Assembly (NCBI GenBank): GCA_016282415.1
Contig: JAEEKO010000057.1
Span: 1-9,684 of the forward strand
Length of the DNA: 9,684 bases
Reading direction: 5' to 3'
Source: Caryophanales bacterium
GTDB lineage: Bacteria; Bacillota_I; Bacilli_A; RF39; UBA660
How positions within the stretch are numbered: position 1 is the first letter of the stretch; every line of letters starts with the position of its first letter. The notes under the pieces are model-generated. The model searched no databases, was not told where the DNA came from, and saw nothing but the letters and a program-made list of their open reading frames with translations. A program made the position numbers and the translations under genes. Below, piece by piece: positions 1-7,133 of the stretch.

Positions 1-1569
1 AATTTATTTGAAAAGAAATTTAAGGGTATGACATTTGATGCTTGTACCGTTGTTGGAAATTGCTTATTAATTACTCGTGATTGTTTGGATAAAGTTGGAT
101 ATTTAGATGAAGCTTATGGTATGGGTTATGGTGAAGAAACTGATTATCAATTCAAAGCAATGGCTAAAGGTTTTAAGGCAAAAGTGTGTATTGATACATA
201 TGTTTTCCATAAATCTGAAGTATCTTTTGGAACATCAAAAGAAAAACAAGAACGCTTAAATAAAAATCGTGAATTATTTTTTTCACGTTGGGGTGAAGAA
301 TATAATAAACTTGCTAAAGAATATGAAAAAAATGATCCTGTTAAATATATTAATGAACATTTAACTGAGGAAGATAAGATTCCACAATTGGATACCGCTA
401 TTTATTTAAATGGTATTGTGCAAAATGCTGGTGGAGTACATGTTGTGGTTGATATGGTTAATTATTTAGCAATTAATAATCAAAATGTTAATATAACTTA
501 TGATGTAATGAGTAGTTATAAAGAAATAATGCTATTTAATCCAATTGAATCCAACGCTTTGGATAACGTTAAAATCAAGAAGATTATGGCAACAATTTGG
601 TCTTCAGTTTTTAGTGCTAAAAAAATAGCTGATGCTAAAAAGTGCAAATTAATTTCTTTTGTACAAGGTAATGAAGTATATTTTGAAAATGGTGGAGCTT
701 ATGGTATTGTTGAAACAAGTTATCGTATCCCTGATTCTATTTTAACTATTTCTAATTATTTAAAAAGTACTTTAAAAGATGTATATGGAATTGATTCAAC
801 ATTAGTTTCTAATGGTATTAATACTGATTTAATTAAAAAAAGTAATGATAATAAAAAAGTGAAAAATATCACTATTGTACTTAGAAATAATGTAATGAAG
901 GGCGATTGGTTATTATTAGAAGTTATTAGAAAACTTGATAATAAGTGTAAAGATATTAATTTTAATATTGTTTATATGAATGAATATCAAGAATTTCCTA
1001 AATTAGAAAATAATAAAATAACTAAATATTTAGGCCCATTATCTCGTAATGAAGTAAATAAAATTTTACAATCATCAGATTTATATATTGATGCCTCATT
1101 AAATGAGGGATTTGGATTAACGCCTCTTGAAGCAATGGCAGCTGGAAATGTATGTATTGTATCTAATTCATTTGGTGTTAATGATTATATGGTTAATAAG
1201 CATAATGGCTTTATTATAAATAATGTAAATAATTCTGATGAATTTGTTGATGCGACATTACAATTAATTAATGACTCAAAATTATTTAAATCAATGTTAG
1301 AAGAATCTAAAAATACTATCAAGAAAATGGATTATGATGATCGTGTTGATGAATATATTAAATATTTTGAGGAAGCAAATAAAATAAAAAATAATCGTAA
1401 ATTGACTCAAAATGATTATGAAATTATTAATTCTATGTTAAAAACAAATGAAGTTACAATTCAAAAAAAGAGAAAAGTTTATTATATTGCTAGATTAATG
1501 CCAAAATTTATTAAGAAGCCTATTAAGAGAATAGTTGTTTTACTATATGGCTGTTTTGATCATAACTAA
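1..1569 (+). CDS. Bifunctional GT2-GT4 glycosyltransferase, 5'-truncated by the window
   Basis: The frame is open from base 1, so the gene begins upstream; the ATG at 28 is internal and is used here only for numbering. Residues 1-70 are the C-terminal half of a GT2 domain of the rhamnosyltransferase type, with the acidic acceptor-site motif GEETDYQF (35-42) and the following VFHKSEVSFG (59-68). A linker leads to a GT4 (GT-B fold) domain at about 123-450. It shows VSNGINTD (260-267) and the retaining-enzyme EX7E motif, E360 and E368 in NEGFGLTPLEA, followed by GxxxIVSN. A basic tail (480-502) with the hydrophobic run IVVLLYG may bind the membrane. The product should be a cytoplasmic, probably membrane-associated enzyme adding two sugars to a lipid-linked glycan; donors and acceptors cannot be read from sequence. 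Arginine codons include many CGT, more than in the downstream genes, which prefer AGA. Family call is strong, exact function is not. Confidence 0.9.
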   Translation, partial: NLFEKKFKGMTFDACTVVGNCLLITRDCLDKVGYLDEAYGMGYGEETDYQFKAMAKGFKAKVCIDTYVFHKSEVSFGTSKEKQERLNKNRELFFSRWGEEYNKLAKEYEKNDPVKYINEHLTEEDKIPQLDTAIYLNGIVQNAGGVHVVVDMVNYLAINNQNVNITYDVMSSYKEIMLFNPIESNALDNVKIKKIMATIWSSVFSAKKIADAKKCKLISFVQGNEVYFENGGAYGIVETSYRIPDSILTISNYLKSTLKDVYGIDSTLVSNGINTDLIKKSNDNKKVKNITIVLRNNVMKGDWLLLEVIRKLDNKCKDINFNIVYMNEYQEFPKLENNKITKYLGPLSRNEVNKILQSSDLYIDASLNEGFGLTPLEAMAAGNVCIVSNSFGVNDYMVNKHNGFIINNVNNSDEFVDATLQLINDSKLFKSMLEESKNTIKKMDYDDRVDEYIKYFEEANKIKNNRKLTQNDYEIINSMLKTNEVTIQKKRKVYYIARLMPKFIKKPIKRIVVLLYGCFDHN

Positions 1570-1584
1570 TTTAAGGATGATATT

Positions 1585-3159
1585 ATGAAAAAAAGAATAA
1601 TTGATATAATTAAAAGCAAAGAATTATTAATTGCTATACTAATAATTGCTTTTGTATATTTTATATTATTCCCAACTTTGATTTTTTGGGATAGTGGACA
1701 TTATATGTCTTTTGTCGCTATTTTTGAAAAAAAAGCACCATGGTCAAGTTGGGATGTTGTGAGGGGTCCTGTATTTCCATTACTTATTTATTTGTCAAAT
1801 TATATATTTGGAAAAACTTCTACGGGAATGTTAATAACTCAAGGTATATTCTATTTAATACTATTTATTTCCACATATTTAATATTTAGAAGATTATCAA
1901 GTAAAAACAATAAGGTAATGTGTATTGTGGCTTGTGCAGTATCGTTTGCTTTTTTACTGGTTGATCCAATTATTTTTGGATATATGCATAGTTTATTAAC
2001 CGAATTTGTTGCTATATCAGTTTCACTATTAATGTGCTTTTTATCTTGGAAATGGATTGATATCAACTATAAAAATAATAAAGTTTCATATATTATTTTT
2101 GTAGTTGTATTTCCAATTTCAATTATTGCTAGTTACTTTTTAAAGCAAATATATGTATCAATTGCATTATTTCCATTATTAACTGCTTTTATTGTTAGTA
2201 TCTTTTATGATAAATCATGGAAATCTTCACTTTGTCGACTAGGTGTAATATTATTTTCGTTATTACTACTTGTTGGAAGTATTAAAGGATGGAATGTATT
2301 TCTTAAACATAAAGGCGTAAATACTTCAACAGATAGAAATGTTACAGTTTCTTTTGGTAATACATTAATTCAGGCATTAGGCGATTATCAACTTGAGAAA
2401 GTGGTTACTGAAGATAATATTAAAGATTATAAATTAAGTAAATCAGATAAAGAAATGGTATCTAAAAATATGGACAGGTATTCAGTTATTAATTTAAAAG
2501 ATAATAATAAAGTTAAAAAATCTTATTTAATAGCTTCCAAAGATGGTAATGTTTCAACAATTAATGCTGCAATGTTTATTATGAAACAAACTTTCACTAA
2601 TTTTGCTAATGTTTTTGATTCGTATATGGCTAATTATTTAGCGATAGCAAATATTTATTCAAAGAAAACTACTGATAGTATTACTTACTCCGTAGACAAA
2701 AGAATTGATTTGGATTATTGCCATGAAAATTGTGCCATTGCTGGTAAAATTAAAGAAGATAAAAATAATATAGCTTATATGTTAGATGACGCTCGAATTA
2801 GAGTTGCTGATTATGAACAATTTAATAATTCGCCAGTGCGTTTAAAAAAGATGTTAGATAACAATTCACCAATTTCACAAGCAATATTTAAAATTGTAAT
2901 GGTAAGTTTACCATTTACATTTATCACATCTTTGGTATTCTTCTTTGTGTTCAAACGTGTGGATAAGAAGTTATTATCTTTACAAGCTATTACATCAACA
3001 TATTCTTTATTACATTATTTAGCTCATGTTGGTACTGGTATGAATATAGATCGATATGCGAGTCCAGTGTATTATACCGGCTTATTAACACTTATTTTAT
3101 TAATTATTTGTATTATTAATCAAATAATTAGTAAAAATAAGGACAAAAAGACTTTATAG
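1585..3159 (+). CDS. Multi-spanning GT-C-like membrane glycosyltransferase
   Basis: A 524-residue integral membrane protein with about ten to eleven hydrophobic spans. Eight fall in the first 235 residues (about 12-32, 58-78, 80-101, 111-131, 135-155, 167-187, 188-208, 217-235). A soluble, probably extracytoplasmic, segment at 236-430 follows, then spans near 432-455, 467-485 and 495-515. FWDSGHY (34-40) directly after the first span resembles the acidic first-loop motif of GT-C enzymes, which use polyprenyl-phosphate sugars. RGP at 60-62, HSLLTE (135-140) and the late DRYASPVY (489-496) also fit GT39/GT83-like proteins. The start has AAGGATG eight to fourteen bases upstream and lies 15 bases after the preceding stop, so it is probably cotranscribed with that gene. 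A terminator covers the stop codon. A role in transferring a sugar outside the membrane is an inference; it could instead be a polymerase-like or uncharacterised membrane protein. Confidence 0.72.
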   Translation: MKKRIIDIIKSKELLIAILIIAFVYFILFPTLIFWDSGHYMSFVAIFEKKAPWSSWDVVRGPVFPLLIYLSNYIFGKTSTGMLITQGIFYLILFISTYLIFRRLSSKNNKVMCIVACAVSFAFLLVDPIIFGYMHSLLTEFVAISVSLLMCFLSWKWIDINYKNNKVSYIIFVVVFPISIIASYFLKQIYVSIALFPLLTAFIVSIFYDKSWKSSLCRLGVILFSLLLLVGSIKGWNVFLKHKGVNTSTDRNVTVSFGNTLIQALGDYQLEKVVTEDNIKDYKLSKSDKEMVSKNMDRYSVINLKDNNKVKKSYLIASKDGNVSTINAAMFIMKQTFTNFANVFDSYMANYLAIANIYSKKTTDSITYSVDKRIDLDYCHENCAIAGKIKEDKNNIAYMLDDARIRVADYEQFNNSPVRLKKMLDNNSPISQAIFKIVMVSLPFTFITSLVFFFVFKRVDKKLLSLQAITSTYSLLHYLAHVGTGMNIDRYASPVYYTGLLTLILLIICIINQIISKNKDKKTL

Positions 3160-3170
3160 AGTCTTTTTTT
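3145..3170 (+). terminator. Intrinsic terminator covering the stop of the GT-C-like gene
   Basis: AAAAAGACT (3145-3153) pairs perfectly with AGTCTTTTT (3160-3168) around the six-base loop TTATAG, and the T run continues to 3170. The only G/C pairs are two in the GACT/AGTC core, so the stem is modest, but its A-tract/T-tract shape is typical of AT-rich Bacillota. The TAG stop (3157-3159) sits in the loop. It should end or attenuate transcription from the left unit. Confidence 0.75.
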
Positions 3171-3180
3171 ATGTTATAAT
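3153..3180 (+). promoter_or_regulatory. Sigma-A-type promoter with extended -10 for the downstream operon
   Basis: A perfect TATAAT lies at 3175-3180, preceded by TG at 3172-3173, giving the extended -10 form TGnTATAAT. A weak -35 candidate TTTATA (3153-3158, four of six matches to TTGACA) is 16 bases upstream. Transcription would start near 3187, only about nine bases before the ATG at 3196, leaving a near-leaderless mRNA. The -35 candidate overlaps the terminator loop and stop codon of the previous gene. This is the best promoter in the window and probably drives the genes from 3196 onward. Confidence 0.7.
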
Positions 3181-3195
3181 AAAAATGGTGGTTTT

Positions 3196-3936
3196 ATGGG
3201 TAAAAACGCAGATGTAGATAAAGTATTAATAGTAATACCTGCTTATAATGAAGCAGATAATATTGAAAAAGTAATTAATGAAATAAAAAAAGATATAAAT
3301 TATGCTGATATATTAGTTATTAATGATTGCTCAAAGGATAATACTGAAGAAATAGTTCGCAAGAATGGTGTTAAGTGCATTAATAATATTTTTAATATGA
3401 GATATGCATGGGCTGTTCAAACTGGAATTAAATATGCGTATCAAAATGGATATGATTATGTAATTCAAATGGATGCGGATGGTCAACATATAGCTTCAGA
3501 AGCTGAAAAATTATATAAGGAAATAAAGAAAACAAATGCAGATATTGTAATTGGCTCAAGATATCTTGTAGATACTGGTTATCCTTGTCCATTGTTCAGA
3601 AGAATAGGTACAAAGTTATTTGAAATAATTATCAGATTATTTACTCATAAAAAAATAGCTGATCCACTTTCTGGTTTTCAATGCTTAAATAGAGATGTTA
3701 TTGAATATTATTCAAAAGTTGGAAACTATCCCGAATTTCCTGATGCAAACTTAATTATGGAAATGTTGTTTAAAGGATATAAAATCACTGAAACTCCCGT
3801 AAAAATGCGTTTAAGAGAAACTGGTGAATCAATGCATGGTGGTTTTATTAAACCAATAAAATATATGATTAAACAATTTTATGAATGCGTTGTATTGGTT
3901 GTTAAGTATTTTGGTAAAAGGAGAATCAAGAGATAA
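3196..3936 (+). CDS. DPM1-like GT2 polyprenyl-phosphate glycosyltransferase
   Basis: A 246-residue GT2 enzyme of the dolichol-phosphate mannose synthase type, without membrane spans. VIPAYNEADN (13-22) opens the nucleotide-sugar binding fold. NDCSKDNT (43-50) and MDADGQH (92-98, metal-binding D93/D95) follow, then GSRY (120-123) and DPLSGFQ (156-162), which are characteristic of this branch. Such enzymes transfer a sugar from UDP or GDP to undecaprenyl phosphate on the cytoplasmic face, making a lipid donor for GT-C enzymes. The start is the first ATG after the promoter, with GGTGG (3187-3191) as a close, modest ribosome binding site. The stop overlaps the next start by one base. Pairing with a DUF2304 gene is common for this type and suggests they act together. 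The sugar is unknown. Confidence 0.88.
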   Translation: MGKNADVDKVLIVIPAYNEADNIEKVINEIKKDINYADILVINDCSKDNTEEIVRKNGVKCINNIFNMRYAWAVQTGIKYAYQNGYDYVIQMDADGQHIASEAEKLYKEIKKTNADIVIGSRYLVDTGYPCPLFRRIGTKLFEIIIRLFTHKKIADPLSGFQCLNRDVIEYYSKVGNYPEFPDANLIMEMLFKGYKITETPVKMRLRETGESMHGGFIKPIKYMIKQFYECVVLVVKYFGKRRIKR

Positions 3937-4271
3937 TGAAAAGGATTTATTTTATTGTATTAGCGGCACTTGTAATTATATATATGATTGTATCAATTAG
4001 AAAAAATAAATTAAGTGTAACTAATTCTTTCTTTTGGATACTATTTTGCATATGTATGCTAGTGTTATCGATTTTTCCAAAGTCTTTAGACTGGTTAGCA
4101 AAATTGGTAGGTATTACTTATCCACCAGCATTGTTTTTAACTATTGCTGCTGTTATATTGTTTATTTTAAATTTCATTCACTCAAAAAAGATTGAAGTGT
4201 TGAATAAGAAAGTTACTGATTTGGCGCAAGAATTAAGCGTAGTAAAGGAAAAAGTAAATGAAAAAAAATGA
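3936..4271 (+). CDS. DUF2304 small membrane protein
   Basis: A 111-residue protein matching the DUF2304 pattern. There are three predicted membrane segments (about 2-20, 30-48, 64-82), a basic turn IRKNKLS (21-27) followed by a Trp in the second span, and a charged, probably coiled-coil C-terminal tail (83-111, KKIEVLNKK onward). The family has no established biochemical role, but it is repeatedly found beside DPM1-like glycosyltransferases in polysaccharide clusters, exactly as here. A membrane anchor or partner for that soluble enzyme is a reasonable inference. The ATG overlaps the previous TAA (TAATG) and AAAGGAG lies at 3917-3923. The 3' end overlaps the next gene by 14 bases across a run of eight A (4261-4268). 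It is the only gene here ending in TGA. Confidence 0.85.
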   Translation: MKRIYFIVLAALVIIYMIVSIRKNKLSVTNSFFWILFCICMLVLSIFPKSLDWLAKLVGITYPPALFLTIAAVILFILNFIHSKKIEVLNKKVTDLAQELSVVKEKVNEKK

Positions 4272-5286
4272 TGATTTAATTTCCATAATTGTTCCTTGCT
4301 ACAACGCTGAAAATTATATAAGACAATGTATTGAATCAATACTAAACCAAACGTATGATAATTTTGAATTAATATGTGTTAATGACGGTTCCACTGATTG
4401 TACTTTGGATATTTTAAACGAATATGCTCAAAAAAATAAAAAAATGATTGTGCTTTCAAAAGAAAATGAAGGTGGCAAAAATGTTGTTAAAACTGGATTA
4501 ACTGTAGCTAAAGGCAAGTATGTATGTGAAATAGATAATGACGATTATGTTTCAAAATATTATTTGGAAAAATTACATGATTGTGTCATTAATAATGATG
4601 CTGATATTGCGGTGTGTGGATTTCAAAGAATTGATTTTGAAACTAAAAGGGTTTATTCTAATGAAATGAATAAATATAATATGACGTTTACAATTAATGA
4701 TGATCCCGGGATATTACTTGAAGTTAATACTTCCATGTGGAATAAGATGTATAAAAAAGAGGTATTTGCTTCAATACTTGATTATAAATTAGATGCGCTT
4801 GCAATGGGCGATATGGTTACAATGATATATATTTATAGTAAAGTTAATAAAATTGCGATAATTAGTGATATACTATATTATTATCAAGTAAGAAAAAATT
4901 CTAATGTTACGGATATTCCTAAGAAAAAATTAGATACGGTTTATGATAATTTAATTAGAATTAGAAGAGATTTTTATGAAAAAACTAATCGACTTGAGTT
5001 CTTTGATACTTATGCCTTTTTACATTTAGGTGTTTCAATTGTGTATCGATTATACTTAGCAAAAAAAGATTTTAAGCTTTTATTTAATGATAATTATAAT
5101 ATTTTATGTGATAAGTTTCCTTTATGGAAAAATAGTAAATATATATCTATAAAGTACGCATTAAAAAACCGAAGGAATTTTAAGCTATTAGTTTGCAAAG
5201 TATTTTATAAATTACATTTATTTAGTGTGTTTATTGCTATATATAGTTTTATAATAAATAATTTAAAAATAGATATTAAGTGGTAG
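4258..5286 (+). CDS. GT2 glycosyltransferase, EpsJ/WcaA-like
   Basis: A 342-residue inverting GT-A enzyme. IIVPCYNAENYI (10-21), VNDGSTD (41-47) and the metal-binding IDNDDY (92-97, in place of the usual DSDD) mark the catalytic domain. WNKMYKKE (161-168) is the conserved acceptor-side motif. The position normally occupied by a GED motif reads MGDM (183-186), keeping the Asp but not the Glu. The C-terminal region (about 215-342) is basic and ends with a hydrophobic stretch (320-334) that may associate with the membrane. It should add one sugar to a lipid-linked intermediate in the cytoplasm; specificity is unknown. AAAGGAA (4244-4250) lies seven bases before the ATG, inside the preceding gene, supporting this start and translational coupling. 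Confidence 0.88.
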   Translation: MKKNDDLISIIVPCYNAENYIRQCIESILNQTYDNFELICVNDGSTDCTLDILNEYAQKNKKMIVLSKENEGGKNVVKTGLTVAKGKYVCEIDNDDYVSKYYLEKLHDCVINNDADIAVCGFQRIDFETKRVYSNEMNKYNMTFTINDDPGILLEVNTSMWNKMYKKEVFASILDYKLDALAMGDMVTMIYIYSKVNKIAIISDILYYYQVRKNSNVTDIPKKKLDTVYDNLIRIRRDFYEKTNRLEFFDTYAFLHLGVSIVYRLYLAKKDFKLLFNDNYNILCDKFPLWKNSKYISIKYALKNRRNFKLLVCKVFYKLHLFSVFIAIYSFIINNLKIDIKW

Positions 5287-5290
5287 GAGG
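5285..5290 (+). promoter_or_regulatory. Strong Shine-Dalgarno for the aminotransferase
   Basis: AGGAGG, the most canonical ribosome binding site in the window, overlaps the TAG stop (5284-5286) of the preceding gene and is 11 bases before the ATG at 5302. The next in-frame ATG (5314) would be 23 bases away, so 5302 is the start. Confidence 0.75.
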
Positions 5291-5301
5291 TTTGTATATC
5301 T

Positions 5302-6402
5302 ATGAATAAAATAATGGTAACGGAAGCTAGTCTTCCAAATTTTGAAAAGTATTGTGAAAAGATTAAATTGGTTTGGGATAATCATTGGTTAACCAATAAT
5401 GGTATTTTGCACAACGAGTTAACTGAAAAAATAAAGGAATATTTAAAAATTGATAATATCACTCTATTTACGAATGGCCATTTATCATTGGAAATGGGGC
5501 TTCAGTTAATGAATTTTCCGAGAGGATCTGAAGTTATTACAACTCCATTTACTTTTGTTTCAACAACGCACGCAATTGCAAGAAATGGGCTTATACCTGT
5601 ATTTTGCGATATTAATCCAGATGATTATACTATGGATGTTAAAAAGATAGAAAGTTTAATTACTGATAAAACTGTTGCAATAATGCCTGTTCATGTTTAT
5701 GGGCACGTATGTGACGTTGAGGCAATTGAAAAAATTGCAAAATGTCATAATCTTAAGGTTATATATGATGCTGCCCATGCTTTTGGAGTTACGTATAAGG
5801 GTAAGTCCGTTGCGTCATATGGTGATTTATCAATGTTTAGTTTTCATGCCACGAAAGTGTTTAATACAATTGAAGGTGGTGCTCTAGTTTATTCAAACCC
5901 GGAATATAGTGAGACATTGAATCAATTAAAAAACTTTGGTATTACTGATTATGAGAGAGTGGATTATATTGGTGGAAATGCTAAAATGAATGAATTTCAA
6001 GCAGCAATGGGACTATGTAATTTAGAAGAATTAAATGATAATATTACAAAAAGAAGAAAATTAGTGGAATTGTATAATGAATTGTTATCTACAATTAATG
6101 GAATTAAATTTAATGAAATACAAGAAAATGTGGTATCAAATTATGCTTATTATCCTATTGTAGTATTAGATGAATATGGTTTAAATAGAGACGAACTTTA
6201 TGAATTATTAAAAACATATAATATTTATTCAAGAAAATATTTTTATCCAATAAGTAATGAATTTGAATGCTATAAGAATTGTAAGGGATTAACGCCAATT
6301 GCTAAGGACATTTCTGAAAGAGTAATAACTTTACCTTTATACTCAAACTTAGGTGAAGAAAATGTAAGAAAAATATGTAAAGTAATAGAAAGAAGACAAT
6401 AA
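5302..6402 (+). CDS. DegT/DnrJ/EryC1 family sugar aminotransferase, VioA-like
   Basis: A full-length (366-residue) PLP-dependent fold-type I aminotransferase acting on keto-sugar nucleotides in the cytoplasm. The internal aldimine lysine is K185 in FHATKVFNTIEGG, and D156 in VIYDAAHAFG should bind the PLP ring nitrogen. TNGHLSLEMGL (57-67) and TTPFTFVSTTHA (80-91) form the cofactor pocket. The N-terminus, with a WLTNNG motif (29-34) and HVYGHVCDV (131-139), resembles VioA-type dTDP-4-dehydro-6-deoxyglucose 4-aminotransferases (dTDP-Qui4N synthesis) more than the 3-aminotransferases of the FdtB/QdtB group. That subfamily assignment is from memory of the pattern. The required 4,6-dehydratase is not in the window. 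The stop is immediately followed by the ATG of the WbqC-family gene, which suggests the two act on the same sugar. Confidence 0.9.
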   Translation: MNKIMVTEASLPNFEKYCEKIKLVWDNHWLTNNGILHNELTEKIKEYLKIDNITLFTNGHLSLEMGLQLMNFPRGSEVITTPFTFVSTTHAIARNGLIPVFCDINPDDYTMDVKKIESLITDKTVAIMPVHVYGHVCDVEAIEKIAKCHNLKVIYDAAHAFGVTYKGKSVASYGDLSMFSFHATKVFNTIEGGALVYSNPEYSETLNQLKNFGITDYERVDYIGGNAKMNEFQAAMGLCNLEELNDNITKRRKLVELYNELLSTINGIKFNEIQENVVSNYAYYPIVVLDEYGLNRDELYELLKTYNIYSRKYFYPISNEFECYKNCKGLTPIAKDISERVITLPLYSNLGEENVRKICKVIERRQ

Positions 6403-7131
6403 ATGGCAAAAATAATAGGCATAATGCAGCCATATTTTATGCCTTATATAGGCTATTGGCAATTATTAAACGCGGTTGATGAATATGTTGTTTATGATGA
6501 TGTCAACTTTATTAAAGGTGGTTGGATTAATCGAAATCGTATATTATTAAATGGTCAACCTCAAATGATAAATGTGCCTATGCTTGGTGCTAGTTCTAAT
6601 AAGTTAATAAATGAGGTTGGAGTTAATTCAGATCAAAATATTCGTAACAAGACTTTAAGAATGCTAATCGCTGCATATTCCAAAGCACCGTATTTTAATG
6701 ATGTATATCCTATGTTGGAGAATGTTATTAATCATGAAAGTGGAAATCTCGCTGATTATATTGCTTATTCAATTATTCGAGTTTGTAATTATTTGAATAT
6801 TGATACTAAAATATTATTATCATCGAGCTTAAATAAAGATTGTTCACTTCGTGCACAAGACAAAGTTATAAATATTTGCTCGTTATTAGAAGCTACTTGC
6901 TATTATAATGCTATTGGTGGTCAAAAATTATATGACTATAAATCGTTTTCAAATGCTGGTATAGATTTATGCTTTCTTAAAACAAATTTTATGGAATATA
7001 AGCAATTTGATAATCCGTTTGTAGAGTCCTTATCAATAATTGATGTTTTAATGTTTAATTCAGTTGATGAAGTTAAAACAATGCTATGCGATTATGAATT
7101 GATTAATCAAAAGCAATTAGAATTGAGGTAA
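6403..7131 (+). CDS. WbqC-family protein
   Basis: A 242-residue soluble protein with hallmarks of the WbqC-like family. These are QPYFMPYIGYW (9-19), YDDVNFIKGGWINRNRI (31-47), AIGGQKLYD (170-178), a YKQFDNPF segment (199-206) and the C-terminal SLSIIDVLMFN (209-219). Length is normal for the family. WbqC proteins occur in O-antigen and capsule clusters next to amino-sugar genes and have no firmly established reaction. N-acylation or amino-acylation of the amino sugar made by the adjacent aminotransferase is my inference from context. The ATG directly follows the previous TAA, with only a weak purine-rich site (GAAAGAAGA, about 6387-6395) upstream, so translation probably depends on coupling. 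The next gene starts two bases after its stop, with GAGG (7125-7128) inside this gene. Confidence 0.88.
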   Translation: MAKIIGIMQPYFMPYIGYWQLLNAVDEYVVYDDVNFIKGGWINRNRILLNGQPQMINVPMLGASSNKLINEVGVNSDQNIRNKTLRMLIAAYSKAPYFNDVYPMLENVINHESGNLADYIAYSIIRVCNYLNIDTKILLSSSLNKDCSLRAQDKVINICSLLEATCYYNAIGGQKLYDYKSFSNAGIDLCFLKTNFMEYKQFDNPFVESLSIIDVLMFNSVDEVKTMLCDYELINQKQLELR

Positions 7132-7133
7132 TT

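Noticed and set aside
1851..2066. 71-codon open frame on the minus strand
   Set aside because: It lies wholly inside the GT-C-like membrane protein gene, has no recognisable domain, and AT-rich antisense frames of this length arise by chance.
3185..3187. ATG at 3185 as an alternative start for the DPM1-like gene
   Set aside because: It is out of frame with the glycosyltransferase; the ATG at 3196 directly precedes the conserved VLIVIPAYNE segment at the usual distance.
4269..4271. TGA read as tryptophan (Mycoplasma code), extending the DUF2304 gene
   Set aside because: Tryptophans in all genes are TGG, no long frame contains an internal TGA, the DUF2304 protein has normal length at this stop, and readthrough in this frame gives sequence unrelated to the family.
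5228..5255. Possible promoter with TATAAT at 5250-5255 ahead of the aminotransferase
   Set aside because: There is no acceptable -35 at normal spacing and no TG extension, and such hexamers are expected by chance in AT-rich coding sequence.
5693..5887. 64-codon open frame on the plus strand inside the aminotransferase gene
   Set aside because: It is an out-of-frame shadow of a well-conserved aminotransferase region that includes the PLP lysine, and it has no family resemblance.
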